From positions 1-64,000 of the forward strand of contig DASXLW010000223.1 in NCBI GenBank assembly GCA_036496025.1: DNA of 64,000 nt, read 5' to 3'. The notes beneath the pieces are model-generated. The model did not search any database and was not told the origin of the DNA. It saw only the letters and a list, made by a program, of their open reading frames with translations. Below, piece after piece: positions 1-7,941 of this stretch. The stretch's first letter is position 1. Each line of letters begins with the position of its first letter. A program made the translations under genes and the position numbers. The stretch is from PALSA-505 sp036496025 (GTDB lineage: Bacteria; Actinomycetota; Actinomycetes; Streptosporangiales; Streptosporangiaceae).

Positions 1-342
1 CAGCCGGATGAGCTGTGGATGGATTTCTATGCCTCGGCGTACAGGCAGGGGGTGCGCCTCGACCCGTTCCTGGCGGCGGCCCAGGCCGCCGGCATCTCAT
101 CGCTGGGCCTGGCCGAGTGGGGGTTCATGGCGGGGAACGCCGTATTTAACCCGGTGACCATCGCCTGGTGGGATGATTTCTGCAACTACCTGATATTTCT
201 CGCAAACGGCGGTCATCTCAATCTCGGTGCCATTTTCTTCGGCGGCATAGGTCACTTCGGCCTGGTCGACGTGATCACCAGCCCGAACGACCCGCGGCTT
301 CCCATGCTGCGCAGAGTCTCCGCGGCGGTTAAGGCCGGCTGA
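1..342 (+). CDS. Glycoside-hydrolase-like protein, C-terminal end (partial)
   Basis: The reading frame is open from the first base of the window (QPDELW, then MDFYAS) to TGA at 342, so this is the 3' end of a gene that starts upstream. The visible 113 residues look like the last third of a TIM-barrel glycoside hydrolase. An LAEWG motif (near visible residue 36) matches the position of VAEWG in the secreted GH26-like protein at the other end of the window, where Glu is the likely catalytic nucleophile. It is followed by a WWDDFCNYL helix and an AIFFGG strand. Assignment rests on this motif and the matching layout of the two proteins; substrate is unknown. The start, any signal peptide and the acid/base residue lie outside the window. 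Confidence 0.6.
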   Translation, partial: QPDELWMDFYASAYRQGVRLDPFLAAAQAAGISSLGLAEWGFMAGNAVFNPVTIAWWDDFCNYLIFLANGGHLNLGAIFFGGIGHFGLVDVITSPNDPRLPMLRRVSAAVKAG

Positions 343-621
343 TATCAGGGGGAGACAGACCCTCGCCTTATGCTGGCCGATGCCGCGTGCAGGCAATCGT
401 GGCCTACGTGTAGACCGAACATCGCCTCACTGATAGGTTTCAGCAGGTCGCAGGCTAAGCCGTTACCGCCTCCGGAGCCGGGAGCCCAGGTCCGGACCCT
501 GCTCGGAGGCGCCGATCCGATATCCCGCCGAAACCCGGGGGTTTGCCGTGTCAGATAGGGAACGGATGCCGGCCGGGGACGGTCAACCGGCCGCCGGCCG
601 GCCGCAGCACGGCCTGGCGTC

Positions 622-2049
622 ATGACGAGCGCCGCTGCGCAGGGCTCGGCTGGCTCGCTGCGCCGGATGCTGGTGCCGCTGGCGCTGGCCCAGTTCATCT
701 GCAGCTTCGCGGGCTCGAACATGAACGTCATGATCAATGACATCAAGGACGACCTGCACACCACGGTGCAGGGCGTGCAGGTGTGCATCACGCTGTTCTT
801 GCTGGTCATGGCCGCCCTTATGATCCCCTGCGGCAAGCTGACCGACCGCCTGGGCCGCAAGCGGTGCTTCACGCTCGGCCTGTCGATCTACGGGGTCGGC
901 GCCGTGGTCAGCGCCGCCGCGCCCGGACTCGGCGTGCTTATCCTGGGCAACTCGATCTTCGAGGGAGTGGGCACCGCGCTGCTGATCCCGCCGGTCTACA
1001 TCCTCACCACGATGCTGTTCCACGACATGAAGTCCCGGGCGCAGGCCTTCGGCGTGATCAGCGGCATGGGCGGGATCGGCGCCGCCACCGGGCCGCTGAT
1101 CGGCGGCGCGATCACCACCGCGCTCTCCTGGCGGGTCGCGTTCGTCTTCCAGGCCCTGATCATCGTGATCATCGTGGTGCTCTCCCGCGGCATCCATGAC
1201 CCGGTGCCCGCCGACCCGCACCGCCCCTTCGATACGGTGGGATCGATCTTGTCCGCCGTGGGCCTGGTGGTGCTGGTCGGAGGGATCATGGCGGCTGACC
1301 AGAGCCTCGCCCTGATGGCCGTGCTGATCGTAGCCGGAGCGCTGATCCTGACCGGGTTCTTCGCCTGGATCCGCAGCCGGGAGCGGGCCGGGAAGGAGGC
1401 CCTGCTGTCGAGCAGCCTCTTCCGCAACCGCACCTCGAACCGGGCCCTGGTCACGCAGAACGTGCAGTGGGCGGTGCTGCTCGGGACGTCGTTCGTGGTG
1501 TCCGCCTACCTTCAGGTGGTACGCCACTACGACGCGATCCAGACCGGCGTGATCTTCACCGCCGCCACCGTGGGCATCCTGCTGTCGTCGCTGGCCGCCG
1601 GCCGGCTGGCCCGGCGGTACCGGCAGCGGTCGCTCATCCTGGTCGGCTTCGTGGTCACCATCATCGGCATCATCGTCCTGCTCGTGCTGGTGAAGGGGCA
1701 CCCGGGCGCCTGGTACTTCGCGCCGGGGCTGTTCCTCATCGGGCTGGGCGTCGGCGTCATGCTCACCCCCTCGGTCAACGTCGTGCAGTCGGCCTTCCCG
1801 GAGAACCTGCAGGGAGAGATCTCCGGACTGTCGCGCAGCATCTCGAACCTGGGGTCCTCGTTCGGCACCGCGCTGGCCGGCACCATCCTGGTCGCCGGCC
1901 TGGCCGACCCCAAGCGGTCCTACGGGATCGCCATGGTCGTGCTGGCGTTCGTCGCGCTGATCGGCCTCGCCGCAGCCGTCCTGCTCCCGGCGACCGAACC
2001 CGCCCCCGGAACCGATGCCCCCAGCGCGAAGGCCGAACACCCGGCCTGA
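622..2049 (+). CDS. MFS transporter, DHA2-type (14 TM) drug exporter
   Basis: A 475-residue polytopic inner-membrane protein of the major facilitator superfamily. Its length and roughly 14 hydrophobic segments fit the DHA2 (EmrB/QacA-like) proton-antiport exporters. The loop between TM2 and TM3 carries the MFS signature GKLTDRLGRKR (near residues 72-82), and a glycine-rich GGIGAATGPLIGG in TM5 (near 151-163) resembles antiporter motif C. The C-terminal tail is short and polar (PAPGTDAPSAKAEHPA). No clear Shine-Dalgarno stands before the ATG at 622, but no better in-frame start precedes the first TM segment. Substrate is unknown. It stands alone with no linked regulator; the next gene starts 53 bp downstream. 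Confidence 0.88.
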   Translation: MTSAAAQGSAGSLRRMLVPLALAQFICSFAGSNMNVMINDIKDDLHTTVQGVQVCITLFLLVMAALMIPCGKLTDRLGRKRCFTLGLSIYGVGAVVSAAAPGLGVLILGNSIFEGVGTALLIPPVYILTTMLFHDMKSRAQAFGVISGMGGIGAATGPLIGGAITTALSWRVAFVFQALIIVIIVVLSRGIHDPVPADPHRPFDTVGSILSAVGLVVLVGGIMAADQSLALMAVLIVAGALILTGFFAWIRSRERAGKEALLSSSLFRNRTSNRALVTQNVQWAVLLGTSFVVSAYLQVVRHYDAIQTGVIFTAATVGILLSSLAAGRLARRYRQRSLILVGFVVTIIGIIVLLVLVKGHPGAWYFAPGLFLIGLGVGVMLTPSVNVVQSAFPENLQGEISGLSRSISNLGSSFGTALAGTILVAGLADPKRSYGIAMVVLAFVALIGLAAAVLLPATEPAPGTDAPSAKAEHPA

Positions 2050-2102
2050 GCTGTCCGAGCCCGGCCTGATATCGGCCGGCCGGTTACGCGTAACGTGGTC
2101 TG

Positions 2103-2768
2103 ATGGCTCACGTGCGGAGCTGCGACCAGTGCGGCGCGATGTTCGCACCGCGCCGGGAGCACGCCCGGTTCTGCTCGGCTCGCTGCCGGGTGGCCTGGAA
2201 CCGCGAGCATGCGCGCCCTCAGGCGACCGAGGCGACCGCCCTGGACTGGTCTGTCAGCACGATGCGTGAGGTAACCGCACGGGTCCTGAGGGTGCGCGCC
2301 GCAGACCAGGTTCGTGTGGTCGCGGCGGTCAGCGAGGCGGTGTGGTGGGTGACGATCGTCGACGCCACGCTGCTGCGCTATCACGCTGGCGCCTACGACA
2401 GCATCCTGGCCGGCCAGTCCCCGGCCCAGCGCCGGCTGATCGAGGGAACCCTGGCCGGGCTCAGGTTCGTGCGCAACCAGATGGGTCTTCACCTCGCTCC
2501 CGCGGACTTTATCCGCCCGGCGGCGGCCCGTCCCGGTCCTGACGAGGACCGCAGCCCGGCGTGGATTTGGACGTCGCTGCCGGAGCCGCCACTGCGGTCG
2601 CTTCCGCCCAGCGGACAGGCGTGGGAGCGGACGCGGTACCGCGCTTACCAGGCTCAGCTCGCCGGTCATCCGGTCGGGGAGACCTTCGGCCGGGCCGCGC
2701 AGTTCCTCACGCGCACCGCCGCCCGCGCGGATCTGCGGCACGAGCAGCAGCGCACCGCCGCGCGCTGA
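2103..2768 (+). CDS. Hypothetical protein with N-terminal zinc finger
   Basis: 221 residues. The N-terminus holds a treble-clef-like zinc finger: C8 and C11 (CDQC), then C24 and C28 (FCSARC) followed by RVAWNREHA, much like the knuckle seen in CGNR and other actinobacterial CxxC proteins. The rest is a soluble, alanine/arginine-rich domain with conserved-looking segments (AVSEAVWWVTIVDATLLRYH; GLRFVRNQMG) and a tryptophan-containing linker (AWIWTSLP). No enzyme motif or membrane segment is visible. Function unknown; a nucleic-acid-binding or scaffold role is only inferred from the finger. It starts 53 bp after the MFS gene. Confidence 0.75.
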   Translation: MAHVRSCDQCGAMFAPRREHARFCSARCRVAWNREHARPQATEATALDWSVSTMREVTARVLRVRAADQVRVVAAVSEAVWWVTIVDATLLRYHAGAYDSILAGQSPAQRRLIEGTLAGLRFVRNQMGLHLAPADFIRPAAARPGPDEDRSPAWIWTSLPEPPLRSLPPSGQAWERTRYRAYQAQLAGHPVGETFGRAAQFLTRTAARADLRHEQQRTAAR

Positions 2769-2924
2769 CAGCACGGCGTCCAGTCGCAATGGCCGGCGCG
2801 GACGCTTCGACAGCCGGAATCGTCGGCCGGGCGAGCGTGCGGGCGAACTACCCGGTGGGCTGGCGCCGGCGCGGCATCATCGTAGCCAGCGGCAGCCTGC
2901 CGCCCACCCCACTAGCCTTTCCCC

Positions 2925-3497
2925 ATGGCTGATACCGCAGGCGCGCGGCCTGACGCCTCCGGCGAGGCGAGACCCCCGGCGCACAAGATCGTGCGGGCTT
3001 TGCTCCGGGCCGCGGGTTCCACCATCGCGCTGGTCATCATCTACTACGTGCTGCCGCTGGACCACTACTCCACCGGGGTCGCCGTGACGGCGCTGGTTAT
3101 CGGGCTGGTGCTGCTCGTCGGGCTGACCGTCACGCAGGCCCGCTCGATTGTCCGCTCGCCATTCCCGGGCCTGCGGGCGCTCGAAAGCCTGGCCACCAGC
3201 GTCCCGCTGTTCCTGCTCCTGTTCGCCAGCACCTACGTCGTCATGGCCAAGATCTCCCCCGGCAACTTCGGCCAGCCGCTGACCCACACCGACGCGCTGT
3301 ACTTCACCGTGACCGTGTTCGCGACGGTCGGGTTCGGCGACATCACCGCCAAGACCGAGGCGGCGCGGCTGGTCGTGACCGGGCAGATGATCACCGACCT
3401 GGTCATCATCGGGCTCGGAGTCAGGGTCATCGTGGGGGCCGTGCGGCGTGGCCAGCAGCGACGCCCCCAACACGCGGGCGCACAGCCCAGCAAGTAG
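2925..3497 (+). CDS. Two-TM potassium channel family protein
   Basis: 190-residue membrane protein with the potassium selectivity-filter signature TVGFGD (near residues 130-135) in a pore loop (YFTVTVFATVGFGDITAKTE). Two hydrophobic helices precede it in the N-terminal half (residues 23-41 and 48-67), another precedes the pore loop (residues 92-108), and the inner helix follows it (MITDLVIIGLGVRVIVGAV). There is no RCK/KTN nucleotide-binding domain; the C-terminus ends in a short basic tail (RRGQQRRPQHAG). This fits the small ion_trans_2 family of bacterial K+ channels that conduct K+ across the cytoplasmic membrane. Start taken at ATG 2925; no strong ribosome-binding site is visible. It faces the DUF1269-like gene convergently. 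Confidence 0.85.
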   Translation: MADTAGARPDASGEARPPAHKIVRALLRAAGSTIALVIIYYVLPLDHYSTGVAVTALVIGLVLLVGLTVTQARSIVRSPFPGLRALESLATSVPLFLLLFASTYVVMAKISPGNFGQPLTHTDALYFTVTVFATVGFGDITAKTEAARLVVTGQMITDLVIIGLGVRVIVGAVRRGQQRRPQHAGAQPSK

Positions 3498-3550
3498 CGC
3501 TGCCGCGACGGTGATGCTCAGACCGCCGGGGGGCCCGAGCGCAGGCCGTG

Positions 3551-4081
3551 TTACCCCTCGGCGGACTTCGCGTCGGCCTCGATATCGGCGGTGTCGGCCT
3601 TCAGTTGCTTGGCCTCCACCTTCCGCGCCTTCTTCATGGCCCGCTCGATCTTCGCCCCCATGTCGGACACCCCGACCACCACCAGGCCGGCCTGCCCGGC
3701 GTCAAGGTGCTCGCCAAGCTCCTTGAGGTCGTGGCGGCTCATCCCGGCGGCTGCGTGGCCCGCCAGCGCGCCCAGGACCGCACCACCGCCGGTGGTGACG
3801 GCGAGCAGGCCTCCGCCGATCGCGGCGAACGGGAACAGGGCCACCACCAGGCCGGTGGCCAGGCCGACCCCGGCGCCGAGCACGCCGCCGGCCCGGGTCG
3901 GAGTCTCATGCTTCTTGGTGATCTTTACTTTCCCGTCCGCGCGATGCTCGATGACGGCGGCATCGTAGGCGTCGATCAGGCCCGCCTTGGTGTGCAAGTC
4001 CTTGACCAGCTCGTAATCGGCGTCAGCGTCGCCCGCGTTGTCGTATACCCCCACGTAGGCGATGAACGTGTCGACTGCCAT
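3551..4081 (-). CDS. DUF1269-like membrane protein
   Basis: 176 residues. The ATG at 4081 is chosen because GGGAGG lies 7 bases upstream and the coding signal begins there; the frame stays open further upstream without good coding character. The N-terminal part (AYVGVYDNAGDADADYELVKDL) resembles the ferredoxin-like domain of DUF1269 proteins. It is followed by a glycine-rich hydrophobic hairpin (GVLGAGVGLATGLVVALFPF and GGGLLAVTTGGGAVLGALAG) that probably inserts in the membrane, and then by a charged helical tail rich in Lys and Ala. Family assignment is by overall pattern. Function is not established. It lies convergent to the K+ channel gene and 149 bp downstream of the PP2C gene in the same orientation. 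Confidence 0.75.
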   Translation of the reverse strand: MAVDTFIAYVGVYDNAGDADADYELVKDLHTKAGLIDAYDAAVIEHRADGKVKITKKHETPTRAGGVLGAGVGLATGLVVALFPFAAIGGGLLAVTTGGGAVLGALAGHAAAGMSRHDLKELGEHLDAGQAGLVVVGVSDMGAKIERAMKKARKVEAKQLKADTADIEADAKSAEG

Positions 4082-4230
4082 CGTGTGCCTCCCTGCTTCA
4101 CGCTTCGAGATGGACGCGGCGAACACAGCCCCGGACAAAGCGTCCCGCGCATCGTGGTGCGACCCCATCACCCCCGGCGGGTGACGCGGCCGCTGACCGG
4201 ACCGGGCGGAAGGGGCATCGGTCCGGAGCG

Positions 4231-5049
4231 CTATGAACCGAGGCGCACCAGCGCCATCGTGATGTTGTCCGGGCCGCCGGCCTCGATCGCCGCCGTCCAC
4301 AACTCGAACGCGGCCCGGCCGTCCTGGTGCCGGCCCAGCACCGCCTCGAGCACGCTGGGAGGCACGGGATCGGTCAGGCCGTCGGTGCTGATCAGGTAGC
4401 TCGTGTCCGGGACGAGCGGCGAGGTGACCAGGTGGGGATCAATGTCGGTCGGCTCGTCATGGCCGCCGAGCGTCTGGGTCACGATGCTGGTCGGCAGTCC
4501 CTGGCCCGAAGGCCGGTCATCGATGCTCAGTTGCCGCAGTGCGCCGCCGCTGGCCGCGTACACCCGGCTGTCACCCACGTTGAAGGCCAGCACCCGCTCG
4601 GCGGTGACCACGATGCCCGCTACCGTCGTCCCCATCGCGGTCAGCTCCGGGCTGCCTGCGGCAGCGGCGTAAATCGTACGGTTGCAGTCACGCAGCGTCT
4701 CCCGGACGCTGTCCTCGCTGCCCAGCGAGCGCCCGGCCAGCGCGAGCCGGCGGACCACCAGCGCGCTGGCCACCTCACCCCCCGGATGACCGCCCAGGCC
4801 GTCGGCGACCGCCACGATCAGCGGCGGGCCGAGCGGGAAGACCAGCGTCTGCGGGTTCTCTGTGACGGTGGCGCACAACGTCCACGGCCCGGCGACCAGG
4901 CTGTCCTCCTGCTGATCGCGCACCGCCCCGAGGTGGCTCAGAGCGGTGACCGCGATGTAGGCCGGGCCGGGACCGGATCCCGATGGCTCGTCAGACGCGT
5001 CACCGGTCACCCCTGCTGACTGCGGATCGCCACCCATGCGCCCATGCAT
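4231..5049 (-). CDS. PP2C-family Ser/Thr protein phosphatase
   Basis: 272 residues with the ordered PP2C motifs: SHLGAVRDQQEDS (near residue 37), the metal-binding VADGLGGHPGGEVAS (near 83), MGTTVAGIV (near 143), NVGDSRVYAA (near 158), LISTDGLTD (near 221) and GGPDNIT near the C-terminus. The acidic residues that bind the two Mn/Mg ions are all present, so it should be an active cytosolic phosphatase that reverses Ser/Thr kinase phosphorylation. There is no FHA, GAF or PAS domain and no membrane segment. The N-terminal 30 residues are low-complexity, and a second in-frame ATG at 5037 is an alternative start. No partner kinase is in the window. Confidence 0.9.
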   Translation of the reverse strand: MHGRMGGDPQSAGVTGDASDEPSGSGPGPAYIAVTALSHLGAVRDQQEDSLVAGPWTLCATVTENPQTLVFPLGPPLIVAVADGLGGHPGGEVASALVVRRLALAGRSLGSEDSVRETLRDCNRTIYAAAAGSPELTAMGTTVAGIVVTAERVLAFNVGDSRVYAASGGALRQLSIDDRPSGQGLPTSIVTQTLGGHDEPTDIDPHLVTSPLVPDTSYLISTDGLTDPVPPSVLEAVLGRHQDGRAAFELWTAAIEAGGPDNITMALVRLGS

Positions 5050-5105
5050 ACCAGCCTGCCGAAACAGATCACAGGGCGAGTCGCGCGCATTGTGGACGTG
5101 TTCTT

Positions 5106-5124
5106 TGTAACTAAGTCTGTTACA
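5106..5124. promoter_or_regulatory. Inverted repeat, probable Rrf2 operator
   Basis: A perfect dyad, TGTAAC - 7 nt - GTTACA, lies in AT-rich DNA 35 bp before the Rrf2-family gene. Many Rrf2 regulators repress their own promoter through such dyads, so autoregulation is inferred. Arms are 5106-5111 and 5119-5124. Confidence 0.6.
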
Positions 5125-5159
5125 TTAAGCGCGTTCGATCCGTCACGCTGGGGAGGGTC

Positions 5160-5588
5160 ATGGCCGCGAACAGCCGGCTCACGATCGCGGTGCACGCCCT
5201 GGCCTGGCTGGCGCTGGCCCAGCGGGATGGTCGTCGGCAGCTGACGTCGGACCAGGTCGCCGCCAGCGTCAACACGAACCCCGTGATCATCAGGCGCAGC
5301 CTCGGCGAGCTGCGCCGGGCCGGGCTGGTCTCGGTCCGCCGCGGCGCCAACCCCGGCTGGAGCCTGGCCCGCCGGCCAGAGGACATCACCGTGCTCGACG
5401 TGTACGACGCCGTCGAGTCCCGGCCGCTGTTCGCTCTGCACCACGCCGAGCCGAACCTCGAGTGCCCGGTTGGCCAGGGCATCCGTCCCGCCCTGCAGAC
5501 GGTCTACGCCGGCGCCGAGCAGGCCCTGCGGGCAGAACTCGGCGACACGTCGATCGCCGACGTGCTGCACGAGACGCTGGGGGCGTGA
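5160..5588 (+). CDS. Rrf2-family transcriptional regulator
   Basis: 142 residues with an N-terminal winged helix: SRLTIAVHALAWLAL, then the recognition region SDQVAASVNTNPVIIRRSLGELRRAGLV and the wing RRGANPGWSLAR. This is the classic Rrf2 pattern (YwnA/IscR-like). The three clustered cysteines that bind Fe-S in IscR or NsrR are absent; only one Cys (ECPVGQ) is seen, so an Fe-S cluster is unlikely and the signal is unknown. A perfect dyad at 5106-5124 is the likely operator. The NIPSNAP gene starts 76 bp downstream on the same strand and may be its target. Confidence 0.88.
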   Translation: MAANSRLTIAVHALAWLALAQRDGRRQLTSDQVAASVNTNPVIIRRSLGELRRAGLVSVRRGANPGWSLARRPEDITVLDVYDAVESRPLFALHHAEPNLECPVGQGIRPALQTVYAGAEQALRAELGDTSIADVLHETLGA

Positions 5589-5664
5589 TGGCGACCCGGC
5601 GGCGGGAGGTCCGGGGCGGCGCCGGCCATCACGGGAGCGGTTCGCAGACCGAAGGGAGCCGCGG

Positions 5665-6399
5665 ATGACCGGCATCCGGTATCCGATCGTCGAACTCAGG
5701 CAGTACACGCTCCGGCCAGGCAGGCGCGACGACCTCATCGGCCTATTCGAATCCGATCTCATCGCCCCGCAGGAGGCGGCCGGCATGGCCCTGGTCGGCC
5801 AGTTCCGCGACGTGGACGACCCGGACCGTTTCGTGTGGCTCCGCGGATTTCCCGGCATGCGGGCCCGGGCCGAGGCGCTCGGCCGCTTCTACCAGGGGCC
5901 GGCCTGGAGGCAGCATCGCGATGAGGCCAACGCCACGATGATCGACTCTGACAACGTGCTGCTGCTCCGGCCGGCCGGCCCGCGATCCGGCTTTCCCGCC
6001 CCGGCCGGCCCCCGGCCTCCGGCCGGCCACCTCTGCGCACCGCCGTCGCTGGTCACCGCCACGATCTGCTACCGCGACCGGCCGTTCGACGGGGCATTCG
6101 CCGATTTCTTCGCCCACCAGGTCGCTCCGGCGCTGCGCCGGGCGGGAGCCGCTGCGCTGGCGTGCCTGCAGACCGAGCAGGCCGAGAACACCTACCCGGC
6201 GCTGCCCGTACGCACCGGCGAGAACGTCTTCGTGTGGTTCTCCCGGTTCGACGGTCCGGGTGGGCTCTACGCCCACCATCGCGCCCTGGCCTGCTGCGGC
6301 GACTGGCAGACCCGGATCCGACCCGCCCTGCTCGCCTCGCTCACCGGTGAGCCCCAGCACCTCAAGCTGGCGCCCACGCCCCGCTCCCTGCTGCGCTGA
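5665..6399 (+). CDS. NIPSNAP-family protein
   Basis: 244 residues. The ATG at 5665 is preferred because GAAGGGAGCC lies just upstream and the family fold begins at IVELRQYTLRPGRRDDL. The frame continues upstream only as shadow of the Rrf2 gene. The N-terminal half is a recognisable NIPSNAP ferredoxin-like domain (ELRQYTL, then FRDVDDPDRFVWLRGF). The second half repeats the theme weakly (VTATICYRD, then ENVFVWFSRFDG). NIPSNAP proteins are small alpha-beta barrels of poorly defined role, sometimes acting on reactive aldehydes or as mono-oxygenase-like proteins. Co-orientation with the Rrf2 gene suggests redox- or stress-linked control, which is inference. A hairpin follows the stop. Confidence 0.82.
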   Translation: MTGIRYPIVELRQYTLRPGRRDDLIGLFESDLIAPQEAAGMALVGQFRDVDDPDRFVWLRGFPGMRARAEALGRFYQGPAWRQHRDEANATMIDSDNVLLLRPAGPRSGFPAPAGPRPPAGHLCAPPSLVTATICYRDRPFDGAFADFFAHQVAPALRRAGAAALACLQTEQAENTYPALPVRTGENVFVWFSRFDGPGGLYAHHRALACCGDWQTRIRPALLASLTGEPQHLKLAPTPRSLLR

Positions 6400-6402
6400 A
6401 AT

Positions 6403-6419
6403 CCCCCGTCGCAAGGGGG
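6403..6419 (+). terminator. Hairpin after NIPSNAP gene
   Basis: CCCCC - 7 nt - GGGGG begins 3 bases after the stop codon. It is a short GC stem without a U-tract, as is common for actinobacterial terminators. Confidence 0.4.
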
Positions 6420-6533
6420 CGCGGGGTGGCGGGGCCGAATCCGCTCGCTCACTCCCCCGGGCCGGAGCTCAGGACCGGCATGACCGCCTCGGCGAACAAG
6501 CGCAGGGACACGAGCGCCCGGCAATGCGGCGCT

Positions 6534-6986
6534 CTAAACGGGCAGCGGCCGATCGTGAACGATCCGCTTCATGACCAGCGTCGAGGTCATCCGCTGGACG
6601 CCGGGAAGCGCAGTCAGCTTGTCGTCCTGCAGCCGCTGGTAGGCGGCCAGGTCGGCGGTGACCACGCGCAGCAGGTAGTCAGGGTCACCGAAGAGCCGTT
6701 CGGCCTGCATGACGTTCGGGATGCCGGCCAGGGCGGCCTCGAAGCCCAGGATGGTCTCCCGGTCCTCCTGGCGCATGGTGACGAAGACCAGTGCCTCAAA
6801 CGCGAGGCCGAGGAGCTCGCCGTCCACGACGGCGCGGTAACCGCGTATCGCCCCGCTGCGCTCCAATTCGCGGAGCCGGCGGTGGCACGGGGAGATGCTC
6901 AGGCCAACCTGTGCCGCCAGCTCAGTGATCGTCAGCCGCCCATCCTGCTGCAGCGCGGCAAGGATCTTGCGGTCTATGGCATCCAT
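6534..6986 (-). CDS. Lrp/AsnC-family transcriptional regulator
   Basis: 150 residues from the ATG at 6986 (MDAIDRKILAAL), which has GGAAG 11 bases upstream; a GTG at 7004 would add six residues but lacks a ribosome-binding site. The N-terminal HTH reads ILAALQQDGRLTITELAAQVGLSISPCHRRLRELE. It is followed by the linker GAIRGYRAVVDGELLG and a RAM/AsnC ligand-binding domain (VTMRQEDRETILGFEAAL; GDPDYLLRVVTADL). Such proteins bind amino acids as octamers. It is divergent from a LysE-type exporter, the standard arrangement in which the Lrp protein activates amino-acid export. Confidence 0.9.
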   Translation of the reverse strand: MDAIDRKILAALQQDGRLTITELAAQVGLSISPCHRRLRELERSGAIRGYRAVVDGELLGLAFEALVFVTMRQEDRETILGFEAALAGIPNVMQAERLFGDPDYLLRVVTADLAAYQRLQDDKLTALPGVQRMTSTLVMKRIVHDRPLPV

Positions 6987-7105
6987 AGCTATTGATTCTT
7001 CCACTACCTATAGCAATTACAGCGATATTTAGAAACATATTCGGAACGGACGGAGATAATCTTGCTTTCAAGTTGCGACGTTGCCGCGTGCGGGGAGAAG
7101 TGCCC
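6985..7105. promoter_or_regulatory. AT-rich divergent promoter region lrp/lysE
   Basis: This 120-bp gap is far richer in A/T than its surroundings. It holds ATAGCTAT (6985-6992, overlapping the first codons of the Lrp gene) and TATAGCAATT (7010-7019). GCTAT/ATAGC elements repeated around the start are a plausible Lrp-type binding region controlling both genes. No exact long dyad is present. Confidence 0.45.
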
Positions 7106-7723
7106 ATGGCCGTTGGCTCGATAGCCGCCTTCTGGGTGGTGGCCCAGCTGCTGATCATCGTGCCGGGCGCGGACTGGGCCTTCACCATCGGCTCGAGCCT
7201 GCGGGGCCACTCCGCCCTCGCGGCCGTGAGCGGCCTGGTCCTCGGCTATGCCGCCGTCAACATCGTCGTCGCCGCCGGGGCCGGAGCCCTGGTGGCCGGC
7301 ACCCCGGCGGTTCTGACCGTCCTCACCATCGTCGGAGGCGTCTACCTGATCTGGCACGGGGTCAGGTCGTTCACCGTTCGCGCGGCGGCAGACAACACGT
7401 CCGCGGGCGCGGTGGCCGGCACGAACCGGGGCGTCCTCGTCAAGGGCATCGGCGTCAGCGCACTCAACCCCAAGGGCCTGCTGCTTTTCCTGGCGCTGCT
7501 GCCCCAGTTCACCAATCCGCGCTGGAGCCTGCCCGTCGGTATCCAACTGGGCGTGCTCGGCGTGATCTTCATGGCCAGCTGCGCGGTTTTCTACCTGTGC
7601 CTTGGATCGCTGGCCGGGAAAATCCTGCCCGCCCGGCCGGCCGCCGCACGCGTCATTACCCGGATCTCCGCCACGGCAATGATCGTTATAGGCGCCCTGC
7701 TGCTGGCCGAACGCCTCGTCTGA
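7106..7723 (+). CDS. LysE/RhtB-family amino-acid exporter
   Basis: 205 residues from ATG 7106, preceded by GGGGAGAAG; the open frame upstream to 6992 lies in the AT-rich promoter gap and is not coding-like. The protein has about six hydrophobic segments and the LysE-family features: a proline/glycine-rich first helix (LLIIVPGADWAFTIGSSL), GGVYLIWHGVRSF in the third, and KGIGVSALNPKGLLLFLALLPQF, which matches the conserved N-P-K segment of RhtB proteins. It should export an amino acid or derivative out of the cytoplasm under the control of the divergent Lrp protein. A strong hairpin follows. Confidence 0.9.
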   Translation: MAVGSIAAFWVVAQLLIIVPGADWAFTIGSSLRGHSALAAVSGLVLGYAAVNIVVAAGAGALVAGTPAVLTVLTIVGGVYLIWHGVRSFTVRAAADNTSAGAVAGTNRGVLVKGIGVSALNPKGLLLFLALLPQFTNPRWSLPVGIQLGVLGVIFMASCAVFYLCLGSLAGKILPARPAAARVITRISATAMIVIGALLLAERLV

Positions 7724-7746
7724 CCCCCCGCAGGGTCGCGAGTGGT

Positions 7747-7767
7747 CCGGGCGGCCGAACCGCCCGG
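7747..7767 (+). terminator. Hairpin after lysE-like gene
   Basis: A perfect 8-bp stem, CCGGGCGG - CCGAA - CCGCCCGG, starts 24 bases past the stop. It is a likely rho-independent terminator of the GC-rich type without a U-run. Confidence 0.6.
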
Positions 7768-7941
7768 CCCGCTCCAGGCAGTGAGCTCACCTAGCGAGGT
7801 CGGCCGGTTCGTCCAGCCGGGCCTCGCCGCATTGCCTCGAGAAAGCTTGGCGTTCCTGTCGATCCGGCCGCTGCCCGTTCGACGTGTCACCGGAAGCACA
7901 GGCTGGGCAGTCAGCCGTCGCACCGCACAGAAGGGCTTGAC

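Noticed and set aside
343..621. Riboswitch or small gene before the first MFS gene
   Set aside because: No conserved aptamer pattern or coding-like frame with a ribosome-binding site was found in this 279-bp gap.
583..2148. Long open frame on the minus strand across the MFS gene
   Set aside because: Composition is Asp/His/Gly/Arg-rich with no ordered domain; it is the antisense of a clear MFS transporter in GC-rich DNA.
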